64,000 bases of DNA from Brevibacillus sp. DP1.3A (lineage in GTDB: Bacteria > Bacillota > Bacilli > Brevibacillales > Brevibacillaceae), in NCBI RefSeq assembly GCF_013284245.2, contig NZ_CP085876.1, positions 6,024,001 through 6,088,000 of the forward strand, given 5' to 3'. This document shows positions 45,933 to 55,096 of this stretch, one piece after another. A program made the position numbers and the translations under genes. Within the stretch, counting starts at the first letter, position 1. Every line of letters begins with the position of its first letter. The notes under the pieces were generated by a model that ran no database searches, was not told the origin of the DNA, and saw only the letters and a list, made by a program, of their open reading frames with translations.

Positions 45933-48086
45933 TCACTCATGATAGACTCTTTTAACGCGTTCTCCCAAACGGCTTACCAGCTCGTTCGTAATGGTTTTAC
46001 ATTGATGGGCCATTTCCTCGGCAGTGATACCCTCTTCTTGATCTCTGCCGATAAAGGTAACAACATCCCCTTTTTGCACCTCTTCCATGTCTGTAATATC
46101 TACAATAAGCTGATCCATGCAGACAAACCCAATAATCGGTCTCCTTTTTCCTCTGATCAAGCAGGTAGCGCCCGATTGTGACAGCATGCGCGGAACCCCA
46201 TCTGCATATCCGATGGATACGATGGCAATCTTGCTGTCTTTCTGCGCTGTGTGGGCGCGTCCATAGCCCACGGATTCTCCTTTTTCCACCTGTTTCACCT
46301 GCACAACTCTTGCTTTCAGTGATAACACAGGTCGTAGGTCGACGCTTGTTTTTACCTTATCGCCCTGCTTGCTCAACATCCCGTAGAGAGCAATCCCAAT
46401 CCGAGCATAATCGTATTGCAGCTCCCCGTAATTCAGCACGCCGTAACTGCTCTGAACGTGCAGCTTCTGTGGATCGATCCCCTTTTCTTTCAGCTGTTCG
46501 ATCACTTTTTGGAAACGGGCGATTTGATTTTTCGTGTAATCGATATCCGAAGCTTCCAAACTGTCAGCCACACTCAGATGCGTAAAGGTACCGCATACCT
46601 GCAAATTTTTATAACGATACATGGCCGCAATTTTTTCTGTGTGTTCCCAAGATTCCCCGAGTCTCCCCATCCCCGTGTCGATCTTGATATGAACAGGGAT
46701 TTTCACGTTGTAGCCATTCAGCTTTTGGGCATATTCGTCATCTACTACGGTTTGCGTCAGTCTGAAACGGGCGATTTGGCGTATCCGTCGTTCATCGGTA
46801 TAGCCAAGCACCAGAATCTTCCCTTTTACGCCCTTCTTCCGTAGCTCGATTCCTTCATCGATTGTGGCAACTGCGAAGTGATCAATCCCGAGCTTGTTTA
46901 AGAACCTCGCGATTTGCCATCCGCCGTGGCCATATGACTGCGCCTTGACGACTGCCATCATCGCACAATCCTTCGGGAGAACCCGCTCGATTTCCCTGAC
47001 ATTATGTTGGAGATGAGGAAGATGGATATCAGCCCATGCTCTTCCTGTTTGATCCGGTTTCCCACCTCGAAAGCGCTGGATCAGCCTCATCGCCATCACA
47101 GAAAGAACAAACGACAGCACCGTGACCAATGTAAAATGCACCAAGCTGTTTTCAACAAGCAGCCCTGTCAGTCCCGTTACTTTGGCCGCTCCGCGAATGA
47201 GCACAACACACAGCGGATGAATGACATAAACATACAGGCTCAGCTTTCGTAAGATTGGGCGATTTTTGCCTTTCCAGAACAACAGTAGTTGAAAGAGAAA
47301 ATACATGCACGGTATCAAAAAAATATACATACTGTCATGGCGTTGCAGCTGATAAGTGTGTAAAAGCAAGCCTTCCATTACCAGCATACTTCCGAACAAA
47401 ACAAACCCGATGGCATACGGTGCGACCTTTTTCTTTTTCCGCCTGCGGGTATTGGCAATCAACCCTCCCATGACAATAAACACAGGGGCAAAAAATATAC
47501 CGTTCCGCGTGTAATCAAACAGGGTAAACATCGATTGATAGATACTGTCCACATATGGATTCATCTGTGCAAATCCAAAGTAGCTGTCTCCCAATAACCC
47601 GATGCCATACAGCAGCAAAGTCACCCAAAACGTGTTCCATGCGGATAGTCTTGTATACAAAAAGGTACTAATACACACCCCCAGCATAATGCCAGGGAAA
47701 TACCACAGATGATACAAGGTCCCGTTAAACAAGAGGTCTTTCACGACTGAAAATACGGTAAGTTGATCTGTAAAATACCCTGCATACACATTCACTGGAA
47801 GATAGAGAAGAATCGAAAGCAAATATAGCTTTCCTACTTTCCATAAAAACTGCTTCAGCATAGACGCATTTCTGTTGCGATCTGTGCCAAGCTTTTGCAA
47901 GAAGAAAAATCCTGTGCACATAAAGAAAAATGGAACCGCAACCCTGGCAATTGTTCGTGTCAGTGTAAAGTCAGCCCATTCGCTAATGGACAGCAGGGGA
48001 GAAGTATGGATTGCGATGACAAGGATCGCTGCAATGATACGGAATTGATCCAGCCCGCCATACTGTTTTTCACTCCCCACGTTCAT
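45933..48086 (-). CDS. VanT-type membrane serine racemase
   Basis: 717 residues from ATG 48086 (AGGAGGCACGTA upstream; the frame runs to 48167 inside the previous gene). The N-terminal ~340 residues form an acyltransferase-3 type membrane domain (QFRIIAAILVIAIHTSPLL, about ten helices). The C-terminal ~370 residues are a PLP alanine-racemase domain: catalytic lysine in MMAVVKAQSYGHGG (usual VKANAYGHG) and GYGRAHT. In the region where alanine racemases carry a substrate-site Tyr, this protein reads KTITNELVSRLG with Asn, as described for VanT enzymes preferring serine. It would supply D-Ser. Overlaps the VanXY gene by 17 bases. Confidence 0.9.
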   Translation of the reverse strand: MNVGSEKQYGGLDQFRIIAAILVIAIHTSPLLSISEWADFTLTRTIARVAVPFFFMCTGFFFLQKLGTDRNRNASMLKQFLWKVGKLYLLSILLYLPVNVYAGYFTDQLTVFSVVKDLLFNGTLYHLWYFPGIMLGVCISTFLYTRLSAWNTFWVTLLLYGIGLLGDSYFGFAQMNPYVDSIYQSMFTLFDYTRNGIFFAPVFIVMGGLIANTRRRKKKKVAPYAIGFVLFGSMLVMEGLLLHTYQLQRHDSMYIFLIPCMYFLFQLLLFWKGKNRPILRKLSLYVYVIHPLCVVLIRGAAKVTGLTGLLVENSLVHFTLVTVLSFVLSVMAMRLIQRFRGGKPDQTGRAWADIHLPHLQHNVREIERVLPKDCAMMAVVKAQSYGHGGWQIARFLNKLGIDHFAVATIDEGIELRKKGVKGKILVLGYTDERRIRQIARFRLTQTVVDDEYAQKLNGYNVKIPVHIKIDTGMGRLGESWEHTEKIAAMYRYKNLQVCGTFTHLSVADSLEASDIDYTKNQIARFQKVIEQLKEKGIDPQKLHVQSSYGVLNYGELQYDYARIGIALYGMLSKQGDKVKTSVDLRPVLSLKARVVQVKQVEKGESVGYGRAHTAQKDSKIAIVSIGYADGVPRMLSQSGATCLIRGKRRPIIGFVCMDQLIVDITDMEEVQKGDVVTFIGRDQEEGITAEEMAHQCKTITNELVSRLGERVKRVYHE

Positions 48087-48870
48087 TACGTGCCTCCTGA
48101 TGAAACACTGTAATGATAAATCCATCCACGTTGTTGCCCGATATTTCGTATTTCTCACCAGCAACAATCGGGATGTGCGTAACTGTATCGCTAGCCTTTA
48201 CATAGTAGATTTCAATGCTCTCATCATCCACTAGCAAATGCTCCTGATGAAATTCGTAGTTTTTCACATACTCGATATACTCTTCCAGACAAAGCTGAAG
48301 CTTTTCCATTAAAACAGCATGCGGATAGCCCACATACCGAAAATGCCAAGGCTCATCCGAAATCCCTGTCAGCTGTTCCTTGTCTTTGTCGTAGCGTTTG
48401 ATAAACCCATATTGACTGGCACGTTGGCGAAACATTCGGCATACGCCATGATCGGGAAAAGAAGGGCAAATAAAATCGATCTCTTCTCTCTTCTCCCCTA
48501 CATCTATCGCAAGCCCTGTCTGATGCTCACTTTCATTCGGACGCGCAACAAATTGACTAGTAAACACCTGGCCATTTTCGAGCAAGGATTGATCATAAAT
48601 ATCCTTTTGTTCCGTCTTGCTGCGAAAGCCACTGACAGGTACGATTGTATGCTCTGCGTTGCAGGCTTTCAGCAGTTTGGCAAACATCTTCGCAGCCGTG
48701 TTTTCCAGCATCATATTGTTGTGTGCTCCATCGATCAGCCGCATGCGGTTCAGTAGGATACCGTCGTCTGTTTGCCAGCGGATCGGGTACTGGCAATTCA
48801 CCAAAATCAGATGGCCGTGATGCAGATTGTCGCTGTTCAAAGAAATCGTCGAGACGTGAAGTTGTGTCAT
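48070..48870 (-). CDS. VanXY-type D,D-peptidase
   Basis: 266 residues, no signal peptide, so cytoplasmic. VanY/M15 zinc peptidase: GFRSKTEQKDIYDQ, SEHQTGLAIDVGE (zinc His and Asp), EPWHFRYVGYPHA (zinc His and catalytic Glu region). VanXY enzymes hydrolyse D-Ala-D-Ala and UDP-MurNAc-pentapeptide ending in D-Ala. A ~65-residue C-terminal extension with YEISGNNVDGFIITVF also occurs in the VanY-like protein upstream. AGGAGG before ATG, three bases after the ligase gene. Confidence 0.88.
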   Translation of the reverse strand: MTQLHVSTISLNSDNLHHGHLILVNCQYPIRWQTDDGILLNRMRLIDGAHNNMMLENTAAKMFAKLLKACNAEHTIVPVSGFRSKTEQKDIYDQSLLENGQVFTSQFVARPNESEHQTGLAIDVGEKREEIDFICPSFPDHGVCRMFRQRASQYGFIKRYDKDKEQLTGISDEPWHFRYVGYPHAVLMEKLQLCLEEYIEYVKNYEFHQEHLLVDDESIEIYYVKASDTVTHIPIVAGEKYEISGNNVDGFIITVFHQEARNERGE

Positions 48871-48873
48871 CGA

Positions 48874-49926
48874 TTAGTCCTCCTCCAACGCTAGCATAAT
48901 CAATGTATCAAGAAGTTCTTTATAGGAAATCCCCGCAGCACGCAGCATGCTTGGATACCTGCTTTTCGAGGTAAAGCCGGGGATCGTATTCACTTCGTTA
49001 AACACAATGTCTCCGTCTGGTGTGACAAACATATCCACGCGAGCGAAGCCACGACAGCCAAAAACCTGATAGAGATGGGTGGCTGTTTGCTTGATTTTAT
49101 GAGCGAGCTCTTCGTCAATTCTTGCTGGAACATGGATATGGGCAGTCTCCAATGAATATTTTTCTGTGTAATTGAAGAAGCCCTGAAGCAATTCGATTTC
49201 ATCCACTTCCCCCACAATAACCTCACGATTTCCTAGTACCGCGCAGCCTACCTCAAATCCCACGATGTTTTCCTCGATGACTACTTTGTCATCATGCAAA
49301 AGGGCGTTTTCTATCCCGATGACCAATTCTGATGGGCTGTATGCTTTCGTAATCCCAATGGAAGACCCTGCCTTTGCCGGTTTGACATACAAAGGGAATC
49401 CCAGTGCTTCGGTGGCAGATTGAACAGTTGCCAGATCAGTATTTGGATAAACGGTAACGGATCTTGGCGTTTTGATACCGGAGCTTTCCGCCAACGTGTG
49501 GGCGATATCCTTATCCATACAAATCGCAGAGGATAGCATGTGACAACCGACAAAAGGAATTCCGGCGAGCTCCAATAGCCCTTGCACCGTTCCATCCTCT
49601 CCGTTTTTGCCATGCAAAATCGGGAACACCACATCAACCTTCGTGACCGTCATGGTACCGTTCTCCTGTGAAACAATTCCCCGCACCTGTCTGCAAGGAG
49701 AAAGGAAGGCAGGCACACACTTCTCACTTTGATGCCAACTGTCATTTCGAATACTTTCGATGTTGCCGGTATATCGCAGCCATTGCCCTTCCCTCGTAAT
49801 TCCTAGCAAAATCACCTCATACTTTTCCAGACACAAACTCTCCAGCACCGAACTCGTAGATTTAAGAGATACTTCATACTCCGAAGAACATCCCCCAAAC
49901 AAAATCGCTACAGTCAATTTATTCAT
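48874..49926 (-). CDS. D-Ala-D-Ser ligase (VanG/VanC-like)
   Basis: 350 residues from ATG 49926 (AAGGAGTGA nine bases upstream, inside the end of the previous gene; ATG 49932 is too close). D-Ala-D-X ligase ATP-grasp: FGGCSSEYEVSL, FPILHGKNGEDGTVQGLLELAGIPFVG, VKPAKAGSSIGI, FNEVNTIPGFTSKSRYP. The omega loop reads FFNYTEKYSLETAHIHVPA, i.e. EKY as in VanC and VanG ligases rather than the QE-containing loop of VanA/B D-Ala-D-Lac ligases. With VanT downstream, D-Ser is the likely second substrate. Confidence 0.9.
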   Translation of the reverse strand: MNKLTVAILFGGCSSEYEVSLKSTSSVLESLCLEKYEVILLGITREGQWLRYTGNIESIRNDSWHQSEKCVPAFLSPCRQVRGIVSQENGTMTVTKVDVVFPILHGKNGEDGTVQGLLELAGIPFVGCHMLSSAICMDKDIAHTLAESSGIKTPRSVTVYPNTDLATVQSATEALGFPLYVKPAKAGSSIGITKAYSPSELVIGIENALLHDDKVVIEENIVGFEVGCAVLGNREVIVGEVDEIELLQGFFNYTEKYSLETAHIHVPARIDEELAHKIKQTATHLYQVFGCRGFARVDMFVTPDGDIVFNEVNTIPGFTSKSRYPSMLRAAGISYKELLDTLIMLALEED

Positions 49927-49932
49927 ACTCAT

Positions 49933-50808
49933 TCACTCCTTCTTTTCTTTGTTCACGTAGCTTGTTACAATCACGCCGCCCATGTTGTCACCCGAAATCT
50001 CATAGTTGCTAGCAATCGGTACTTTGAGCGTCATCTCTTGATCGACAGGGTAGTAGTTAATTTCATAGATCTTCCCATCATTTGTCACGGAGATCCTTCT
50101 TTCGTCTTTTAGGTAATCCAAGTATTCCTCGAGCGAAAAGTTATTCTGCTTCATGATCGCACTATGCGGCAAACCAACATATCGGAAATGCCAAGGCTCG
50201 AATTCCGTTCCTGTAATGGCTACCTTGTCCTTTGGGTAGCGCAAAATAAAACCGTATTTCCATGAATAATCTTTCAACCACTTGCCTTCAGGGGCGCGCT
50301 CCATTTTCATTTGCGTCGATCCAATATCAAGCGCGGAACCTACATTATGTTCGCTGTAACCGCTCGGCATCGCATACGCTGGCCCCATTTCTGCATATAG
50401 CTGATCTTGTTCTTCCTTGCCTCGATAACCGCTGTTCAGGATAAAGTGGCTCACGTTATCTTGCTGCGCAGCTTTGATCATCTCCAAAAATTCTTTGGCT
50501 ACACTCTCTGACACTTCGATTCTGTGATCGAGCAAACGATAGCCTTGTAACAGTTCTTCATTCTCAGACAACCGAACCACATCGTTTTTTACCCCTGCCT
50601 CATGAACCGGATACTCTTTATTGACCAAGAGAAGGTCTCCTTGATAAATTTGATCCTTTGTTATTTGTATCGATTGGTGCTCCACCTCGGTAGCCTCTCC
50701 CAACGCTTCAGTGTGTCCCCCAATAGTAGGTGGTCCATCTGCTATTTTTTGAATCACGATATATCCAAACAGCAAAAGCATCACAAGCCAAAAAACCCTC
50801 TTTTTCAT
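49933..50808 (-). CDS. Membrane-anchored VanY-type D,D-carboxypeptidase
   Basis: 291 residues. One N-terminal membrane segment (MKKRVFWLVMLLLFGYIVI), so the enzyme faces outward. M15 motifs: GYRGKEEQDQLY, SEHNVGSALDIGS, FEPWHFRYVGLPHS. It should remove terminal D-Ala from pentapeptides outside the membrane, as VanY does. The C-terminal part repeats the YEISGDNMGGVIVT extension of the VanXY protein, pointing to a common ancestor. AAGGAGGAACTG before ATG. First gene of the operon, divergent from a WYL regulator. Confidence 0.88.
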   Translation of the reverse strand: MKKRVFWLVMLLLFGYIVIQKIADGPPTIGGHTEALGEATEVEHQSIQITKDQIYQGDLLLVNKEYPVHEAGVKNDVVRLSENEELLQGYRLLDHRIEVSESVAKEFLEMIKAAQQDNVSHFILNSGYRGKEEQDQLYAEMGPAYAMPSGYSEHNVGSALDIGSTQMKMERAPEGKWLKDYSWKYGFILRYPKDKVAITGTEFEPWHFRYVGLPHSAIMKQNNFSLEEYLDYLKDERRISVTNDGKIYEINYYPVDQEMTLKVPIASNYEISGDNMGGVIVTSYVNKEKKE

Positions 50809-50944
50809 TTACAGTTCCTCCTTCACTTACACATGTAGGATAGGGAAAACTGTTAAAATAAAAAGTAGGGTAAATATAAAATAATTTTAAAGTCGGCCAT
50901 TCATTTTTATAAAGATGCTAGCTGGATAGAGAGGGGGTCAGAGC

Positions 50945-51892
50945 ATGAACAAAACAGACCGTTTGTTGGCAATCGTTCTGGAGCTGCAGCGCAAAGGTAC
51001 GTTACGCGCAGAAGATTTGTCCGCGACCTTCGAGACGAGCATCCGGACGATTTATCGTGACATGCAGGCATTAAGCGAAGCAGGCGTCCCCATCGTTGGG
51101 GCACCGGGTCAGGGCTATTCGTTAATGGAAGGATATTTTCTGCCGCCCGTCAGTTTTTCGGTAGAAGAAGCCGTTGCACTCTTGATCGGAGCAGACATGG
51201 TTGAGCAAGTATTTGACCAAAACTTTGGCAACAGCGCAAGAGCCGTACAGCGCAAAGTAGAAGCGATCCTGTCTGCCGATGTAGGCGAACAAGCCAGCCG
51301 TATCCGCTCAACCTTTCGCCTCATAAGCCCCAGAGCGAACAATTTGCGCGAGCAGGAAAAAGCGCATGCACAACTCCTCCACGATGCGATCATCAATGAA
51401 CGGAAGGTGCGGTTCCGCTATCGGAGGGGTACGCCTGGGGAGGGTGACGATCGTGAAACAGTGCGTGACGTTGCTCCATATGGTCTAGTGCTGGTTCGTG
51501 GTTCTTGGACATTACTCGCTCATTGCGATCTGCGACAGGATATTCGTCGATTCCGCCTGTCACGCATGAGCGGCCTGATTGTATTGGAAGACCGCTTTAT
51601 CCTCCCTGACCATTTCAATTTTGAAGAATACAAGCCTCTCGACGATCGATCCCTGGAGGTGCAGATCGTCATCAGCACAGCTGTCGCTGATCGGGTAAAA
51701 GAATCGGGCTATTTTTTTATAGAAGAGATTACAGAGCATCCGGACGGCTTTCTCGTCAGATTGCGCGTCAGACAAATCGAAGAAATATTGTCTTGGGTAC
51801 TGGGGTTGGGGGCTGATGCGGTTGTTCTTACGCCTGAATCCTTGCGTAGCCGAATGCGCGAAGAAGCCAAACAATTATTCGAACGCTACTGA
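50945..51892 (+). CDS. HTH-WYL transcriptional regulator
   Basis: 315 residues. N-terminal HTH_11 winged helix (~4-58: LLAIVLELQRKGTLRAEDLSATFETSIRTIYRDMQAL), WYL domain (~140-220, VRFRYRRG, APYGLVLVRGSWTLLAHCDLRQDIRRFRLSRM) and WCX C-terminal extension. Divergent from the van-like operon (137-bp gap) and followed after 66 bases by a DinB gene. Either could be a target. An 18-bp perfect hairpin covers its stop codon. Confidence 0.9.
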   Translation: MNKTDRLLAIVLELQRKGTLRAEDLSATFETSIRTIYRDMQALSEAGVPIVGAPGQGYSLMEGYFLPPVSFSVEEAVALLIGADMVEQVFDQNFGNSARAVQRKVEAILSADVGEQASRIRSTFRLISPRANNLREQEKAHAQLLHDAIINERKVRFRYRRGTPGEGDDRETVRDVAPYGLVLVRGSWTLLAHCDLRQDIRRFRLSRMSGLIVLEDRFILPDHFNFEEYKPLDDRSLEVQIVISTAVADRVKESGYFFIEEITEHPDGFLVRLRVRQIEEILSWVLGLGADAVVLTPESLRSRMREEAKQLFERY

Positions 51893-51918
51893 CATACTGC
51901 TGTCAGTAGCGTTCGAAT
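51877..51918. repeat. 18-bp perfect inverted repeat over a stop codon
   Basis: ATTCGAACGCTACTGACA (51877-51894), six-base loop, exact complement at 51901-51918. It contains the TGA of the WYL gene. There is no T-run on either side, so it is not a standard terminator; an mRNA-stability hairpin or protein site is possible. Confidence 0.6.
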
Positions 51919-51957
51919 ATGATAAAAGCAAGAAAACCAAGAGGAGCTGATTCGCCC

Positions 51958-52479
51958 ATGAATACAAAGGAAATCGTGAACAAATTTGAAGACGTGACAA
52001 ACCACTACCTGCATGAATTAGAAGGCATCACCATGGAACAACTCTTGCAAAAACCAAGTGAAGATGAATGGTCGATCGGTCAAATGTACCTTCACTTGAT
52101 CCAATCTGCCCGGTATTTTCAACTAGGAAGTATCGAGAAGTGTAGACAAGGAGGTCCTGCTGTCACAGAAGCAGGTACCGAAAAATCGGAGATCGGTCAA
52201 ACGATATTTGCTCAAGGCTCCTTGCCTCCCATTCGCGTGAAAGTCCCTGCCTCCCCGGAGTACACACCCGCACAACCGGAGAGCAAGGAGCAATTGCATG
52301 ATGGACTCATCAGCGTGCTCACACAAATGAAAGAGCTGGAACCGACTCTAGACGAAATTCCTGCGCATCACACGGTGGCTCACCCAGCCTTCGGTCCGCT
52401 GACGGCCAAGGAATGGTTTGCCGTCGTAGAAATGCACTATCGTCATCACCTGCTCCAGCTCAACCGACTGAAGGGTTAG
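51958..52479 (+). CDS. DinB-like / DUF-type metal-dependent hydrolase fold protein
   Basis: 173 residues from ATG 51958 (AGAGGAG upstream). Four-helix DinB-like pattern: EDEWSIGQMYLHLIQSARYF with a first histidine, and a C-terminal LTAKEWFAVVEMHYRHHLLQLNRL with the HxxxH-like metal ligands. DinB-superfamily proteins are stress-linked thiol or transferase enzymes of mostly unknown substrate. Probably cotranscribed with the WYL regulator. Confidence 0.82.
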   Translation: MNTKEIVNKFEDVTNHYLHELEGITMEQLLQKPSEDEWSIGQMYLHLIQSARYFQLGSIEKCRQGGPAVTEAGTEKSEIGQTIFAQGSLPPIRVKVPASPEYTPAQPESKEQLHDGLISVLTQMKELEPTLDEIPAHHTVAHPAFGPLTAKEWFAVVEMHYRHHLLQLNRLKG

Positions 52480-53252
52480 TTTTTTTCTCCAAACATCCCC
52501 GCAAGCTTTTGATAGGTCGGCGGAAACTCTGCCTGATAACGCAAGAAAGACGGGATCGGGTAGCGGATTCCGCCTTTTTGCGTTCCGACTAATCCCTCCA
52601 CCAGCTCGGCGGCATCGCGAAAATGAAAGCTGAAGGCCATCTCATGATCCTGTGTCTGGGCAAACAATCTGTCGCCATAACACGGTACGATCACTTGCGG
52701 CTGTCCCGTCTGGATCGGTTTGATGGCAATGTCCGCACAGTCGGCCCGACTGGAAAAGGTGGAAGGAATCGATCCACCGCGCTTGTACAGCATCCCCGCC
52801 ACCAATCGCATGACCTGTGCCGCATTGCCGTAAATCACGACGACATCTGGCTCGATCTCTGCCCGCTCCAGCGGAAACGATACATAGTAGCCACTTTCTT
52901 CTGCTGAAAATTTCGGAACATCCAGCTCGCTTTTCGCCCCATTTTCCAGTGAATCTGTATACATCCCACAGGCGAGATGACCCTCTGAATAAAACGCTGG
53001 CTGCTCTTCATAGCCAAAAGCCACCTGCGCGATCGGACAGGACAGATCGGCTCCATTCATCGCGATGCTCCAGCCATAACGCCTTGAAAAACCGACAGCT
53101 TGGCAAATGGTAATCGGATAACCCAGATCACGGACAGGTCGCTTTGCCTTTGACGGCAGAGCGGCTTCTTCTTTTCTGATGCTAACTCCTACAGGAAAGG
53201 TCTCAGTCCTCGCATACATTTGAAGCGCTTGATTCAGCTCGATAGCGTTCAT
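52476..53252 (-). CDS. DUF169 family protein
   Basis: 258 residues from ATG 53252 (GAGGGGG upstream; the frame runs to 53282). LNQALQMYARTETFPVGVSIRKEEAALP, KRPVRDLGYPITICQAVGFSRRYGWSIAM and CADIAIKPIQTGQPQVIVPCYGDR fit the DUF169/COG2043 family. Several conserved cysteines (in TICQA, LSCPIA, LACGMY, RADCAD, IVPCYG) could bind metal. Function unknown. Its stop overlaps the convergent DinB gene end by four bases. Confidence 0.85.
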   Translation of the reverse strand: MNAIELNQALQMYARTETFPVGVSIRKEEAALPSKAKRPVRDLGYPITICQAVGFSRRYGWSIAMNGADLSCPIAQVAFGYEEQPAFYSEGHLACGMYTDSLENGAKSELDVPKFSAEESGYYVSFPLERAEIEPDVVVIYGNAAQVMRLVAGMLYKRGGSIPSTFSSRADCADIAIKPIQTGQPQVIVPCYGDRLFAQTQDHEMAFSFHFRDAAELVEGLVGTQKGGIRYPIPSFLRYQAEFPPTYQKLAGMFGEKN

Positions 53253-53459
53253 TCCATTTACCCCCTCGTTTTTCACATGCACTGCTCATACTCCGAATTT
53301 TTCGTCTTTTTTACCCAAAGTCCTGTCACTCCCTACATTTTTCTCGAAGCTTACAACATCGTAAGGTAATGGAAAGGTTAATCGATAGGGAGTCGAAACA
53401 ATCCCTGTTAGGATAAAAAAAGACTACACGTATGACTTGGGATGGCTGGAGGGTTCACA

Positions 53460-54020
53460 ATGAAAAAGTTCGCATGGCTGGGCACGGCGCTTCTCGTCTT
53501 TTTGTTAATGGGATGCTCCTCCAGTTCACCAGATACAGTACACGGGCTCGGAAAAGAAGAAGCGGCGCAAATCGCTGCAGCCGCTGTTAGACAATATTAT
53601 CAGATGGATGTTGATATGACTGATCGGGAAATCACGCTGGAGGACCCAACCAATTCGGTATACAGAGGAGTACCTGTTCACGCCGTACTGAAACGCGAAC
53701 CTGTGAGTGGCGATGTCCATGGCTTTCACGCCATCATCGAACCGAGGTCAAAGCAAATTCTTTCCCTGTCGATTGACGTTATTGGAATAAACGGAGAAAT
53801 GGCGACAAAAACGATGACAGAAGCAGATTTGGAAAAGACGGCATCAGATTTCATCCGCTCGAAAAACCTGCTTGCGACAAACGACTTCCAATTGGTGAAA
53901 GCTTCTGACGCTCATTCCAATGACGCCAAGCGTTACTTTTATTACACAGATGGCCTAAATGATGTGGCAATCGGAGTGGACCCAGGCCTGCAACAGGTCG
54001 TTACGTTCACGTATGATTGA
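53460..54020 (+). CDS. Hypothetical lipoprotein
   Basis: 186 residues from ATG 53460 (TGGAGGG six bases upstream). Signal peptide and lipobox LLMGCSSSS (Cys ~19). The body has two PepSY-like repeats (EEAAQIAAAAVRQYY then FHAIIEPRSKQILSLSID; LEKTASDFIRSKNL then DVAIGVDPGLQQVVTFTYD). Possibly a YcdB/PepSY-type inhibitor or chaperone of extracytoplasmic enzymes; this is only a pattern-level guess. Confidence 0.75.
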   Translation: MKKFAWLGTALLVFLLMGCSSSSPDTVHGLGKEEAAQIAAAAVRQYYQMDVDMTDREITLEDPTNSVYRGVPVHAVLKREPVSGDVHGFHAIIEPRSKQILSLSIDVIGINGEMATKTMTEADLEKTASDFIRSKNLLATNDFQLVKASDAHSNDAKRYFYYTDGLNDVAIGVDPGLQQVVTFTYD

Positions 54021-54046
54021 CGCACCCTAATCCTTTACATTTACAG

Positions 54047-54092
54047 TGGGTTCTCCGTTGCGACCGCAATCGCTTTTGTAACGGAGAACCCA
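54047..54092. terminator. Hairpin between convergent genes
   Basis: 13-bp stem TGGGTTCTCCGTT (54047-54059) with AACGGAGAACCCA (54080-54092) and an inner GCGA/TCGC pair. T-run is poor; likely a shared terminator of the lipoprotein gene and the CpaB remnant. Confidence 0.6.
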
Positions 54093-54098
54093 TTGCTG

Positions 54099-55000
54099 TT
54101 AGTTTCCGCTGTATTTATCCTCAATTTCCTCTCTCGTTTCCTGATAGGTCTCGGTTGTAAGACTCACCAAGTAATTGGTAAGCTCCTCCTTGGACTGTGT
54201 AGCCAACGCTTCTCTTTCTTGCCTTTTCCCAGTAAGGTACTCCCTCGCTTCATTGCCAATCTTGCCACTCGCAGACAAATGCTCGATCGCCATTCCGATG
54301 TTCAAGCTCTCCCGCCAGTTTTTCTCGTACCAGTCCCGGTCGTAAGCATCCACCCATTTTTTGCGGTCGATCAGCACAGCGTCTGCTTCTGTCAAAGCAT
54401 CTCGTTTCCACTGCTCCCACTTCTGGGCAATTTCTTTCGCGCGTTCCAGCTCTTGCTTGAACTGCTCGCGGGCAGCTCAAGAGCTACCCCCTTGAAGCTG
54501 TTCTCCGATTTGGCCACCATGGCGACTGGCACGTCTTTCATGAACACTTCCGTCACGGGCTTCCCGTTCTCCTCATGCGAGATGATGACGTCCACCCGAT
54601 CTAACGCCTCCAGCTCCTGGTCGAAGACGACATTGGTTGATGAAAACACCGTCACAAGTCTGTTGTTCTGGTCCCGTACAACATTGGCTGGCTTCATGAT
54701 GTTTTTCGTGATGATGTCTCCCTTTGACAAGGGAACGATCGTGACTTGATTTTTCAAGCTAGCTTTATCGATGATGTACGAATCATCCGCGTACTTTTTG
54801 GGGATTTCCCTTACTGTCAATTGGTCGGGTTGAATCAGTGCCCGAGATGGAATATCTGCATTTGCTTCGTAAATTTCCACCATTTCGCCCAGTTGCGCAT
54901 TCAAATCCTTGATTTTTTGCAGAAATAGAAAGCCCGCAAGTGCAGCAAGTAGGAACGATAGTACAAGGAAAATAATTGCCCTACGTTTTGATTCCAACAT
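54099..55000 (-). pseudogene. CpaB/RcpC-like Flp pilus assembly protein, frameshifted
   Basis: Starts ATG 55000 (AGAGAGGGAA upstream). N-terminal membrane segment, SAF-like domain (EANADIPSRALIQPDQLTVREIP, LSKGDIITKNIM) and RcpC-like region (VDVIISHEENGKPVTEVFMKDVPVAMVA, GVALELP). Near 54463-54476 the frame breaks: the original frame ends at 54392 in low-sense sequence. The frame displaced by one base reads on as EQFKQELERAKEIAQKWEQW... to the stop at 54099, a long charged helical tail. A single missing base restores one ~300-residue protein. True decay, sequencing error or a frameshift site are all possible. Confidence 0.65.
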
Positions 55001-55096
55001 CAGAAGATTCCCTCTCTTTTTCGAAAAATCCATTCATGTTCAAACTTTGTCGTTTTATTGCTAATATTGCGAATCAGAAAACTTATGAGAAAGGCA

